Shown: piece by piece, positions 42,594 to 51,665 of the stretch
Layout: each line of letters starts with the position of its first letter
How positions within the stretch are numbered: position 1 is the stretch's first letter
Source: an uncultured Muribaculaceae bacterium
Lineage (GTDB): Bacteria; Bacteroidota; Bacteroidia; Bacteroidales; Muribaculaceae
DNA: 64,000 nucleotides
Assembly (NCBI GenBank): GCA_910579185.1
Contig: CAJTTG010000001.1
Location: 434,001-498,000, forward strand
Reading direction: 5' to 3'
Translations under genes and position numbers: made by a program
Notes under the pieces: model-generated
What the model saw: only the letters and a program-made list of their open reading frames with translations
The model's database searches: none
What the model was told of the DNA's origin: nothing

Positions 42594-43772
42594 ATGGAAA
42601 AGAAAGATTATTATGCCGTCCTTGGTGTCAGCAAGACAGCGACTGCCGATGAGCTGAAGAAAGCCTATCGCAAACTCGCCATAAAATACCACCCCGACAA
42701 GAATCCGGGCGACAAGGAAGCTGAAGAAAAATTCAAAGAGGCGGCTGAAGCATACGATATACTGAGCAACCCGGAAAAACGTCAACTCTATGACACCTAC
42801 GGCCACTCAATGGGACCGCAAGGATTCCCGGGAGGCGGTGCCGGCGGCGGATTCTATCAGTCGGGAGGCATGTCAATGGACGATATTTTCTCTATGTTCG
42901 GCGACATATTCGGCGGACATGCATCATCCGGAATGGGCGGCTTCGAAAGCGCATTCGGAGGTCGGCGCACACGCCGTCGCCGCCGTCGTGGCGACGACCT
43001 GCGAATCACCCTCAAACTGTCGCTTGAAGAACTGGCCAAGGGTGTCAGCAAGACCATAAAGCTCAAAGCCTACGTCAAGGACGAAGCCTGCAACGGCACC
43101 GGTGCCAAAGACGGCACATCGTTCACCACATGCCAGCAGTGTCAAGGCACGGGTGTGATCCAGCAAGTACAGCAGACCATCCTCGGACCGCAATACGTCC
43201 AGTCGGAATGCCCCGTATGCCACGGAGAAGGCAAGACAATCCTTGAGAAATGTACCCACTGCCACGGAACCGGTGTAGAGCATCGCGAACAGACCGTGAC
43301 CATCAATATTCCTGCCGGAACAGCCGGAGGTTCCATACTGACAGTCAAAGGCCGAGGCAACGCCCCGATGTATGGCGGAACAAACGGCGACCTGCTCGTA
43401 GTGGTTGAAGAGATAGCCCATCCCGAACTGATCCGCGACGGAAACGATGTGGTCTACAACCTCATGCTCGACTTCCCGACAGCCGCTCTCGGCGGATCGG
43501 TTGAAGTACCGACAATCGGTGGCCGTGCACGTCTGAAAATCGCCCCGGGAACCCAACCAGGCAAGATCCTCCGACTGCGTGGAAAAGGACTCCCCTCGCC
43601 CGACGGTTCCGGCACAGGCGACGAGCTTATCAACGTGATGGTCTACGTCCCCGAACACCTATCCGACGCTGAAAAGGCCGACATCGAGAAGCTACGCGAC
43701 GCTCCCGGAATGCAGCCATCGGAATCTGTCAAGAAACAGATTTTCAGCAAGCTCCGCCATATATTCGACTGA
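42594..43772 (+). CDS. dnaJ: Chaperone DnaJ with an altered first zinc motif
   Basis: The 392-residue protein has a J domain (YYAVLGVSKTATADELKKAYRKLA, HPD at about 33-35), a Gly/Phe region, a zinc domain and C-terminal peptide-binding domains. Three CxxCxGxG motifs are intact (CQQCQGTG, CPVCHGEG, CTHCHGTG), but the first reads DEACNGTG: Asp163 replaces the first Cys. The first zinc site therefore has three Cys plus a possible Asp ligand. DnaJ stimulates DnaK ATPase and delivers clients. It sits in an operon with grpE. Confidence 0.96.
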   Translation: MEKKDYYAVLGVSKTATADELKKAYRKLAIKYHPDKNPGDKEAEEKFKEAAEAYDILSNPEKRQLYDTYGHSMGPQGFPGGGAGGGFYQSGGMSMDDIFSMFGDIFGGHASSGMGGFESAFGGRRTRRRRRRGDDLRITLKLSLEELAKGVSKTIKLKAYVKDEACNGTGAKDGTSFTTCQQCQGTGVIQQVQQTILGPQYVQSECPVCHGEGKTILEKCTHCHGTGVEHREQTVTINIPAGTAGGSILTVKGRGNAPMYGGTNGDLLVVVEEIAHPELIRDGNDVVYNLMLDFPTAALGGSVEVPTIGGRARLKIAPGTQPGKILRLRGKGLPSPDGSGTGDELINVMVYVPEHLSDAEKADIEKLRDAPGMQPSESVKKQIFSKLRHIFD

Positions 43773-43797
43773 AACACTAATTAATCATAATAGCTCA

Positions 43798-43843
43798 GAC
43801 CCACCCACGATCCGGCACAAATCGTGGGTGGGTCAGTTTTTTT
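43798..43843 (+). terminator. Terminator of grpE-dnaJ
   Basis: 14-bp stem (43798-43811 / 43821-43834), 9-nt loop, then AGTTTTTTT. Confidence 0.92.
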
Positions 43844-43910
43844 CGCAACCATTTCAAGAGTTCAAGCGTTAAAGAATCAAAACAACATTTAATTCATCAC
43901 GCACAGACTC

Positions 43911-45227
43911 ATGAAATCATCACTCCGACAAGTAGCCACATTTCTGGCAGCCGCAGCAATCTGCACATCCCAGCTATCTGCAAAAAACATGGTTGAACAG
44001 CAACAGGACTCCCTGCTCAAATCCCACAAGATAGTGACCATCGACGGAAAACCGAGCAACACTCAGGCTCATATCGACTCGGTCAAATCGCTAATAGAGA
44101 ACTTCTATTACGACCAGTTCCGTCATTTCCAGGATCCCGACGCACCCTACTTCCTCTTCATGAGCCGCGACGCCACTCTTGCCATGGGTATAGGCGGAGC
44201 CGTCAGAATGCGTGGCTATTACGACTGGGACGGTGCCATTCCGGCGGCAGGATTCGCCCCCTATCTCATTCCAATGAATCCCGACCCGACCAAGATGAAA
44301 AGTTTCAACACCACCCCTGCCGGCACATGCCTTTTCTTCCGTGTCATAGGCCAGAACAAAACCCTCGGCAACTACCAGCTCTATATTGAAGCCAACTTCA
44401 ACGGATATCAGGCACGCGACTTCCACCTGAAAAAAGCCTATGCCATCATTAACGACTTCACCATCGGATATGCCAGCTCCACGTTCAGCGACCCCTCGGC
44501 CATGGCTCCGATAGTCGACGCTCAAGGCCCCAGCAACAAAATATCACCCACTTCAGTACTTGTCCGCTGGATGCCGACATTCAAAAAGAACTGGGTGGCC
44601 GCCGTATCGCTCGAGACACCATCAACAGCCCTGACCACCGACTCCACGACAGCCAAAGTGGACAACTGGCTCCCCGACCTCGCGGCATTCATCCAATACC
44701 AGTGGGACAGGACATCACATGTCAGACTCTCAGGCATTGTCCGCTCGCTATCCTACCGCGACCTGCTGACAGAGAAAAACCATAACAAAATAGGCTGGGC
44801 ACTGATGCTCAGTTCCGTTGCCCACCCTACCGACCGCATAACAACATACGCCACCATCAACTATGGCAAAGGCTATGAATCCCTCGGAAGCGACCTGATG
44901 ATAGGAGCCTACGATCTGATCCCGACAACAGGCGTTCCCGGACGGCTCTACGCCCCGGCATCACTGGGGTGGAGTCTCGGAGTACAGTACAATTTCCGTC
45001 CCAACCTCTTTGTCAGCACCTCATTCAGCCAGACCCGATTCCTCCCTAAAGACAACATCAATCCCGACGAATACCGTTACGGAATGTGCGGCGACATCAA
45101 CATCTTCTGGAACCCGACACCCCGAATCCAGCTCGGCGCGGAATTCGACTATGGCAAACGCAAAAACTTCAGCGGACAGTCGCGATGGGCCAAACGGATA
45201 GGAGCTGTGGCCCAGTTCTCCTTCTGA
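43911..45227 (+). CDS. DcaP-like outer membrane porin
   Basis: The 438-residue protein has a signal peptide (about 1-24, ending LSAK), a ~50-residue region with a helical look (QAHIDSVKSLIENFYYDQFRHFQDPDAPYFLFMS) and then a beta-barrel pattern. The chain alternates polar and hydrophobic residues, with GGAVRMRGYYDWDG at the barrel start and a C-terminal FSF ending, as in outer-membrane proteins. It resembles DcaP-type trimeric porins, which take up small acids; I read the likeness from the N-terminal coiled segment and GxxRxRGYYDWDG block only. A terminator follows. Confidence 0.7.
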   Translation: MKSSLRQVATFLAAAAICTSQLSAKNMVEQQQDSLLKSHKIVTIDGKPSNTQAHIDSVKSLIENFYYDQFRHFQDPDAPYFLFMSRDATLAMGIGGAVRMRGYYDWDGAIPAAGFAPYLIPMNPDPTKMKSFNTTPAGTCLFFRVIGQNKTLGNYQLYIEANFNGYQARDFHLKKAYAIINDFTIGYASSTFSDPSAMAPIVDAQGPSNKISPTSVLVRWMPTFKKNWVAAVSLETPSTALTTDSTTAKVDNWLPDLAAFIQYQWDRTSHVRLSGIVRSLSYRDLLTEKNHNKIGWALMLSSVAHPTDRITTYATINYGKGYESLGSDLMIGAYDLIPTTGVPGRLYAPASLGWSLGVQYNFRPNLFVSTSFSQTRFLPKDNINPDEYRYGMCGDINIFWNPTPRIQLGAEFDYGKRKNFSGQSRWAKRIGAVAQFSF

Positions 45228-45248
45228 AAAACCACCCGACAAACCATC

Positions 45249-45287
45249 ATGGCGATCCGGCAACAATGTCAGATCGCCATTTTTTTA
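45249..45287 (+). terminator. Terminator of the porin gene
   Basis: 9-bp stem ATGGCGATC / GATCGCCAT with a 14-nt loop, followed by TTTTTT. Confidence 0.85.
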
Positions 45288-45331
45288 TTGCTATTTGCGC
45301 AGAAAAGCACGCAAGTAACAGAATTATTGCT

Positions 45332-45339
45332 TAATTTTG
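45332..45339 (+). promoter_or_regulatory. -7 element of valS
   Basis: TAATTTTG fits TAnnTTTG, 33 bp before the chosen valS ATG (45373). Confidence 0.55.
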
Positions 45340-45372
45340 CAGTCTCAAACAAAACATTCAACACAACAAACC

Positions 45373-47994
45373 ATGAACGAGTTAGCTACTAAATACAATC
45401 CTGCCGAAGTGGAGGACAAATGGTACGCCTATTGGCTTCGCCACAACCTGTTCCACAGCACTCCCGACGCACGTGAGCCTTTCTGCATCGTCATCCCACC
45501 GCCAAACGTGACCGGTGTGCTCCACATGGGCCATATGCTCAACAACACCATTCAGGACATCCTTGTGCGCCGTGCAAGAATGGACGGCAAGAATGCCCTC
45601 TGGGTACCCGGAACCGACCATGCCGCTATCGCAACAGAAGCCAAAGTGGTAGCGAAACTCGCCGAACAAGGCATAAAGAAGTCCGACCTCAGCCGCGAGG
45701 AATTCCTCAAACACGCATGGGACTGGACCCACAAATATGGCGGTATAATCCTTGAACAGCTCAAAAAACTCGGCGCATCATGCGACTGGGAACGCACCGC
45801 CTTCACCATGGACGACATCCGCTCCCGAAGCGTGATCCGCGTGTTCGTCGATCTCTACCGCAAAGGTCTCATCTACCGAGGCAAGCGCATGGTCAACTGG
45901 GATCCGAAAGCGCAGACCGCACTCAGCGACATCGAAGTTGTCTACAAGGAAGAACACAGCAAGCTCTATTATCTCCGCTACAAAATTGTCGGCGAGGACG
46001 GATATGCAATCGTAGCCACAACACGTCCGGAGACCATCATGGGCGACACGGCAATGTGTATCAACCCCGAAGATCCAAAGAACCAGCATCTGCGCGGAAA
46101 GAAAGTCATCGTGCCTCTGGTCAACCGCGAGATCCCCGTCATCGAGGACTCATACGTTGACATCGAATTCGGCACAGGATGTCTGAAAGTGACACCGGCT
46201 CACGACATGAACGACTACATGCTCGGACAGAAACACAACCTCCCCAGCATCGACATTTTCAACCCCGATGCCACCGTCAGCGAGGAAGCCGGAATGTATG
46301 TAGGCATGGATCGATTTGACGTGCGCCGTCAGATTGCCAAGGATCTCGAAGCAGCCGGACTGATAGAGAAAGTGGAGGAATACGAGAACAAAGTGGGCTA
46401 CTCCGAACGCAACTCCGACACCGTAACCGAGCCCCGTCTCAGCGACCAATGGTTCCTCAAGATGGACACCCTCGCAAAACCGGCACTTGAATCCGTTGAG
46501 ACCGACATCATCAAATTCATCCCCGAGAAATTCAAGAACACCTACCGCCACTGGATGACAGAGATCAAAGACTGGTGCATCTCACGTCAGCTATGGTGGG
46601 GACACAGAATACCGGCCTACTACCTGCCCGACGGCTCATTCGTGGTGGCGGAGACCGCAGAAGAAGCCCTGACACTCGCACAGGAGAAAGATCCGGCACT
46701 CACCGCCGCCGATCTGCATCAGGACGAAGACTCGTTCGACACATGGTTCTCATCCTGGCTATGGCCCGTGGCACTCTTCAACGGCATCCTCGAACCGGAC
46801 AACGAAGAGATCAACTACTACTATCCGACCGCCGACCTCGTGACCGGCCCCGACATCATCTTCTTCTGGGTAGCGCGAATGATCATGGCCGGATACGAAT
46901 TCATCGGCAAACAGCCCTTCAACAACGTCTACTTCACCGGTATCGTGCGCGACGAGATAGGCCGCAAGATGTCAAAGCAGCTCGGCAACTCTCCCGATCC
47001 GCTGGATCTGATCGCCACATACGGAGCCGATGGCGTCCGCGTAGGCATCATGCTCTCCGCGCCTGCCGGCAACGACATCTTCTTCGACAAGAAACTCTGC
47101 GAGACAGGCCGCAACTTCTCCAACAAGATCTGGAACGCCTTCCGCCTTGTCAAAGGATGGGAAGTAGATGAAAACGCACAGCAGCCCGAATCTTCGGCCG
47201 CCGCTTGCGCATGGTTCGAATCAAAGCTCTCCGCATCGATAATCGAGATCAACGATCTGATGGCTAAATTCCGAATCTCGGAAGCTCTTAAGGAGATCTA
47301 CCGACTCTTCTGGGACGAATTCTCATCATGGTACCTTGAGATGGTGAAACCGGCCTACGGATCCCCCATCGACGGCAAGACCTACCGGACTACCCTTCAC
47401 TATTTCGACTCACTCCTGCGTCTGCTCCACCCCTTCATGCCGTTTATCACCGAAGAGCTCTGGCAGCATCTGGAAGAAAGAGCCGACGGCGAATCAATCA
47501 TGTATGCCCCCACTCCGCAAGCCATCCAGCCGGATGAAAAGACGCTTGAAATGATGGAACACGTCAAGGAAGTGGTCAACGGCCTCCGCAATGTCCGCGC
47601 GGTCAAGAATATTCCCAACAAGGACACACTGACCGTCAATGTGATCGGCACCTGGGACAAAGCCGAAGATGCTGTGATCATGAAGCTGGCCAATGCATCG
47701 GCAATCAACCATAACGCTGAAAAAGACCCTGCGGCAGCCACATTCATGGTGGGCACCACAGAAGTCAACGTACCGCTTTCGGACAATATCGACGTAGAAG
47801 CCGAGCTTGCCAAACTGCGCAAAGACCTCGACTACTATCAGGGCTTCCGCACCTCAGTCATGAAGAAACTGTCGAACGAACGGTTCGTGGCCAATGCACC
47901 TGCTGCCGTTGTCGACGGCGAACGCCGCAAACTTGCCGACGCCGACGCCAAGATCGCAAACCTCACCGCAGCCATCGAGGCCCTATCAAAATAA
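45373..47994 (+). CDS. valS: Valyl-tRNA synthetase
   Basis: The 873-residue protein has the class I signature: PPPNVTGVLHMGHML (HIGH-type motif), the editing domain with CLKVTPAHDMNDY, SDQWFLKMD, WCISRQLWWGHRIPAYY, GRKMSKQLGNSPDPLDL (KMSKS-type motif) and a C-terminal coiled coil (LAKLRKDLDYYQGF). It charges tRNA-Val and edits threonine. ATG 45373 is preferred to the 36-nt upstream start, since the family begins NELATKYNP and the -7 element would overlap the longer frame. Confidence 0.98.
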   Translation: MNELATKYNPAEVEDKWYAYWLRHNLFHSTPDAREPFCIVIPPPNVTGVLHMGHMLNNTIQDILVRRARMDGKNALWVPGTDHAAIATEAKVVAKLAEQGIKKSDLSREEFLKHAWDWTHKYGGIILEQLKKLGASCDWERTAFTMDDIRSRSVIRVFVDLYRKGLIYRGKRMVNWDPKAQTALSDIEVVYKEEHSKLYYLRYKIVGEDGYAIVATTRPETIMGDTAMCINPEDPKNQHLRGKKVIVPLVNREIPVIEDSYVDIEFGTGCLKVTPAHDMNDYMLGQKHNLPSIDIFNPDATVSEEAGMYVGMDRFDVRRQIAKDLEAAGLIEKVEEYENKVGYSERNSDTVTEPRLSDQWFLKMDTLAKPALESVETDIIKFIPEKFKNTYRHWMTEIKDWCISRQLWWGHRIPAYYLPDGSFVVAETAEEALTLAQEKDPALTAADLHQDEDSFDTWFSSWLWPVALFNGILEPDNEEINYYYPTADLVTGPDIIFFWVARMIMAGYEFIGKQPFNNVYFTGIVRDEIGRKMSKQLGNSPDPLDLIATYGADGVRVGIMLSAPAGNDIFFDKKLCETGRNFSNKIWNAFRLVKGWEVDENAQQPESSAAACAWFESKLSASIIEINDLMAKFRISEALKEIYRLFWDEFSSWYLEMVKPAYGSPIDGKTYRTTLHYFDSLLRLLHPFMPFITEELWQHLEERADGESIMYAPTPQAIQPDEKTLEMMEHVKEVVNGLRNVRAVKNIPNKDTLTVNVIGTWDKAEDAVIMKLANASAINHNAEKDPAAATFMVGTTEVNVPLSDNIDVEAELAKLRKDLDYYQGFRTSVMKKLSNERFVANAPAAVVDGERRKLADADAKIANLTAAIEALSK

Positions 47995-48030
47995 TCCACA
48001 CGCCTCAAGACAGCAGGCAACCAACCATAA

Positions 48031-48068
48031 AATCAGTCCGGTCATTTTGTGATCCGGACTGATTTTTT
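48031..48068 (+). terminator. Terminator of valS
   Basis: 11-bp stem AATCAGTCCGG / CCGGACTGATT, 12-nt loop, followed by a run of T. Confidence 0.92.
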
Positions 48069-48114
48069 TGTTGCGACTTAGGGTAAATACGAAAGTAAAG
48101 ATATAAATTATTGT

Positions 48115-48122
48115 TATCTTTG
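48115..48122 (+). promoter_or_regulatory. -7 element of the TPR histidine kinase operon
   Basis: TATCTTTG fits TAnnTTTG, 26 bp before the ATG at 48149. Confidence 0.6.
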
Positions 48123-48148
48123 TCGGAGAACCAAACACATAGACACAA

Positions 48149-49969
48149 ATGCGCAAACTTTTCATCCCAATCATCACATTTATCCTGGCCGCGACTCTGT
48201 TCGGATGTAACAGCGATTCCAAACACAAATCCACAGTCCCATCAGATGCCGAAGAGGAGATGTTTATGCTCGTGTTCGAACCGAATTACGAAGGCCGGCA
48301 TGACGATGCTGTCTCCGTCGCCGATTCCCTGCTGTCGAACTGCCAGATGTCAGACTCACTGAAAGCGTTTATCATGATTGAACGTGATGTGGCTCTGATC
48401 AATATGGGCAGAAGTGACGACGGCTTCCGATTTGCCGACACATTGATCACTTTCGGCAAAGAAACCGGGATCAATGAGGCCGTGTTGCAAGGGCTGACAG
48501 CCAAAGGCCTGATCTATCGCCGCAATGGCGAACAGGACTCGGCAATCTCAAACTATTCAGAAGCCCTCAGCATTGCTATAGCCGACAAGAACATAGAATG
48601 GGAACAGGCAATCACCGAGTATCTGGCCATAGCCTACACCGAGGGAAACCGTCTGGAAGAGGGACACCAGTTCATTATCCGCGCTCTGGATCTCGCCAAA
48701 GAGATGGGCGACACAGCTGCCATTCTTCAATCCGTGGGCACTCTGGCCGGCAATCTCGCGAAATCAAAAGACTACACCAACACCATCAAAGAGCTGCGCT
48801 CTTATGAGGATCTATTCAATACCGCGCCACCTACATTCCGGATCAAGTATCTGACTCCCCTTTTCCACTCCTATCTAAGTCTTGATTCTTTGGATAAGGC
48901 CGAAAAGATATTGTCGGAGGCCGAAGATATCTCCAATCTGTTTCCACACGAACATTACCAATGGATAATAGTCAGACTATTACGGGCAAAACTCTATCAC
49001 GCCCAAAAACGCTATGCCGCCGAATACGCCATCTATCAGGAAGTGGACACCATCGGACACGGCACCATCGGACGTCAGCTTGAGGACATGATGCTTGAAA
49101 AGGCCAAGTGTCTCGCTTGTCTGGGACGCTCAGAAGAAGCCTTCGGGATGATGGAAATGGCATATTCCGCCCTTGACTCGACACGCAACTCGCAACTTCA
49201 GAAAGATCTGAGCGATCTATCTGTCAAATATGACACATTGACAAAACAGATCGAGATCGAACGTCTCGGACGTCAGCGGTGGATCATGATCTACGTGATA
49301 ACAATCTGCATTGTATTGCTCGCGGCATTGGTATTCCTGTTCATATACTACAGATCACGCAGCCGCCGTCGGCTCGCTCAGGAACGCAAAGAGCAATATC
49401 TCAGCGGACTTGAAGAGGAACGCAGCCGCATGGCCCGTGAGCTCCACGACGATATCGCCGGACAACTGACCGGCCTGCAATGGGAAATACCCAACATGTC
49501 GCAGGAAGAAACCTCACGGAGGATAATGGCCATAGGACAGCGCGTACGCACAATGTCCCACGAGATGATGCCGCCACAATTCGCCACTCAGACCTTGTGC
49601 CAGCTGCTGATCGACTTCACAGGGAACTTCAACACGACCCACAAATCGCCCCGTATCGCCATCACAGATGAGGGCGCATACGACTGGAACCGCCTCTCTG
49701 TCCGCGAATCCTACGAACTCTACCGAATAGTTCAGGAAAGCGTCAACAACGCATTGAAACATGCCGATGCAACAGAGATCAAAATAACACTCGACGGCGA
49801 CGAACGCTTCAAACTGACAATTGAAAACGACGGCGCAAAGGCTTCAGAAGAGAACATATCGTCAGGAGCCGGAACAAACACCCTGCGCACAAGAGCCGAG
49901 ATCATAGGATGCAATCTATCGGCATCCTGCACGGACGGCATCTACACCCTAACCATAGGACAGAAATGA
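48149..49969 (+). CDS. TPR-containing sensor histidine kinase (HisKA_3 type), predicted lipoprotein
   Basis: The 606-residue protein has a possible lipoprotein signal (LFGC, Cys20; the Phe at -2 is unusual), a long helical region of about five TPR units (about 45-350; e.g. GLTAKGLIYRRNGEQDSAISNYSEAL), one transmembrane helix (about 377-400) and a cytosolic kinase: ARELHDDIAGQLTGLQWEI (His near 431), LYRIVQESVNNALKHADATEI, and GAGTNTLRTRAEIIG. This is the layout of Bacteroidetes NarL-linked TPR kinases. It overlaps the response regulator gene by ATGA, so the two are translated together. Confidence 0.9.
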   Translation: MRKLFIPIITFILAATLFGCNSDSKHKSTVPSDAEEEMFMLVFEPNYEGRHDDAVSVADSLLSNCQMSDSLKAFIMIERDVALINMGRSDDGFRFADTLITFGKETGINEAVLQGLTAKGLIYRRNGEQDSAISNYSEALSIAIADKNIEWEQAITEYLAIAYTEGNRLEEGHQFIIRALDLAKEMGDTAAILQSVGTLAGNLAKSKDYTNTIKELRSYEDLFNTAPPTFRIKYLTPLFHSYLSLDSLDKAEKILSEAEDISNLFPHEHYQWIIVRLLRAKLYHAQKRYAAEYAIYQEVDTIGHGTIGRQLEDMMLEKAKCLACLGRSEEAFGMMEMAYSALDSTRNSQLQKDLSDLSVKYDTLTKQIEIERLGRQRWIMIYVITICIVLLAALVFLFIYYRSRSRRRLAQERKEQYLSGLEEERSRMARELHDDIAGQLTGLQWEIPNMSQEETSRRIMAIGQRVRTMSHEMMPPQFATQTLCQLLIDFTGNFNTTHKSPRIAITDEGAYDWNRLSVRESYELYRIVQESVNNALKHADATEIKITLDGDERFKLTIENDGAKASEENISSGAGTNTLRTRAEIIGCNLSASCTDGIYTLTIGQK

Positions 49970-50586
49970 AAAAGATTCTGATAATCGATGACCACCCCAT
50001 TGTTCTGGAAGGAATCCAGGCATTGCTGTCGGCCAAAGGATTCTCTATAGTAAAGGCCGGTTCCGCCGACATGGCCCGTATGGCCATACAGCACATCCGC
50101 GACATTGACATGGCAGTGTGCGATCTGCAGCTCGACAACAATACCGACGGGCTCGATCTGATAGCCGACATGAGACGCAACGACTACAATGGGCCGGCTA
50201 TCATCTACACGATGCATGATGAGCTATGGAATGTCCCACGGCTACAGAGTGCCGATCTGGACGGAATAGTGCTCAAAGGCGACAGCATTGACGAACTGAT
50301 CCTCGCAATCGAGACCGTAGCCGGAGGTGGGAAATACTATAGTCCTGCCTTCATGAAACGGAAAACAGAGACATTGCAGATCAACGGTATCCTCTCATCC
50401 CGGTCACTCGAGATTCTTGAACTCATAGCTCAGGGCAAAGGCAACCGCGAGATAGCCGACAGCATTTTTGTGGGCGAGAAAGCCGTGGAATACCACCGAA
50501 CCACAATACTGAAAAAACTCAATTGCAAAAACATGACAGAAGCTGTCAGCCGGGCCATAAATCTCGGACTGATTCGTGGAACCTGA
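49966..50586 (+). CDS. NarL/LuxR-family response regulator (first of two paralogs)
   Basis: The 206-residue protein has a receiver domain (acidic pair Asp8-Asp9, phosphoacceptor Asp53 in CDLQLDN, Thr82, Lys104) and a LuxR-type helix-turn-helix: LSSRSLEILELIAQGKGNREIADSIFVGEKAVEYHRTTILKKL. Receiver residues are complete, so it should be phosphorylated by the overlapping TPR kinase. A terminator follows after ~25 bp. Confidence 0.93.
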   Translation: MKKILIIDDHPIVLEGIQALLSAKGFSIVKAGSADMARMAIQHIRDIDMAVCDLQLDNNTDGLDLIADMRRNDYNGPAIIYTMHDELWNVPRLQSADLDGIVLKGDSIDELILAIETVAGGGKYYSPAFMKRKTETLQINGILSSRSLEILELIAQGKGNREIADSIFVGEKAVEYHRTTILKKLNCKNMTEAVSRAINLGLIRGT

Positions 50587-50610
50587 CAGAAAGAACAATC
50601 AAAATAACTA

Positions 50611-50656
50611 CAGGATGCTCCGTCACACGATGTCTGTGGCGGAGCATCCTGTTTTT
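50611..50656 (+). terminator. Terminator after the first response regulator
   Basis: 12-bp stem CAGGATGCTCCG / CGGAGCATCCTG around a 17-nt loop, followed by TTTTT. It separates the kinase operon from the second regulator. Confidence 0.9.
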
Positions 50657-50821
50657 CGGGATTTCCCTAAAACAACTTTAGTGAATCACCTAATTATTTA
50701 ATTATCAGCACATTTACTTAGATCAACATTTCATAATTACGCATAATTTTTCTTAACTTTACATTCGAAAAAACAATCACTATTATCTGAAAGATCATTC
50801 ACCAATCTCTCCATTGTCTCA

Positions 50822-51445
50822 ATGAAAACGCTTTTAGTCGTAGATAACCACCCGTTCACAGCAGAAGGCTTATACCGGATACTGACCGATATGGGGTTTC
50901 ACGTAGTGAAAGCATCGACAGCCGGACAGGCATTGCTCGCCACAGAGCATATACGGGGAATAGACCTGATGATCTGTGAGATGAGCATGAACGAACCGAC
51001 CGAAGGATTAGAACTAATAAGACAGCTCCGGAGTCGAGGAAAAGCAATACCATCACTGATCTACACCCGAGAATTAGGATCGTGGGGAATAAGCCGGATC
51101 ATGAGCGCCGAGGTGGACGGAGTGGTATTCAAACATGAAAATATCCACGAACTGATAAAGGCAATAGAATACGTGACGAGTGGCAGAACCTACTTCAGCA
51201 CCGCCTTCTCCCGACGTCAAAAAGCGATCGAACACGCAAAGGACGGCCTCTCGGCAAAGACCATCAGTATTCTTGAGTGCATAGCATCCGGCGAGAGCAA
51301 CAGTCAGATAGCACAGAAAATGAATATCGGAGAAAAGGCTGTGGAATATCACCGAAGCACCATTCTTCGCCGACTATCATGCCGGAACATGGCCGAAGCC
51401 GTCTACCGGGCCATAAAAGAAGGTATAATCAACTGCGAAAACTAA
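50822..51445 (+). CDS. LuxR-family response regulator paralog with altered phosphorylation site
   Basis: The 207-residue protein aligns without gaps to the preceding regulator through its receiver. Two key residues differ: Asp9 is Asn and phosphoacceptor Asp53 is Glu (ICEMSMNEP), while Thr82 and Lys104 remain. The LuxR helix-turn-helix is nearly the same, sharing GEKAVEYHRxTIL and NMxEAVxRAI. It has its own 235-bp upstream region with a TAACTTTA box. It may be permanently active, or act without phosphorylation, which is inference. Terminators follow. Confidence 0.92.
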   Translation: MKTLLVVDNHPFTAEGLYRILTDMGFHVVKASTAGQALLATEHIRGIDLMICEMSMNEPTEGLELIRQLRSRGKAIPSLIYTRELGSWGISRIMSAEVDGVVFKHENIHELIKAIEYVTSGRTYFSTAFSRRQKAIEHAKDGLSAKTISILECIASGESNSQIAQKMNIGEKAVEYHRSTILRRLSCRNMAEAVYRAIKEGIINCEN

Positions 51446-51531
51446 AAAAGATAACTTCCCTATATAAAACACACAAAACACACACGGATTCCACAATCCA
51501 AACTCTCGCAACAATCTCTCCTCCCCCTCCC

Positions 51532-51577
51532 CGGAAACCATGCCAAGACAAACCATCGCGGCATGGTTTCCGCTTTT
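51532..51577 (+). terminator. Terminator of the second response regulator
   Basis: 13-bp stem (51532-51544 / 51560-51572) around a 15-nt loop, then GCTTTTAAT-type sequence. Confidence 0.8.
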
Positions 51578-51602
51578 AATCCCCATCCACCTACGATATA
51601 GA

Positions 51603-51634
51603 GCGGCGGCTCAACCATCGGGTTGAGCCGCCGC
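51603..51634 (-). terminator. Hairpin after nuoN
   Basis: Perfect 14-bp GC-rich stem (GCGGCGGCTCAACC / GGTTGAGCCGCCGC) with a 4-nt ATCG loop, 31 bp past the nuoN stop. The minus-strand flank has no T run, so it may act as an RNA-stabilising or attenuating hairpin instead. Confidence 0.7.
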
Positions 51635-51665
51635 CATTGATATTGAATCTGATTGACTATGCAGA

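Noticed and set aside
46965..47000. KMSKQ in place of KMSKS in ValRS
   Set aside because: I recall Gln at this place in other Bacteroidetes ValRS, and all other motifs are intact, so it is not treated as unusual.
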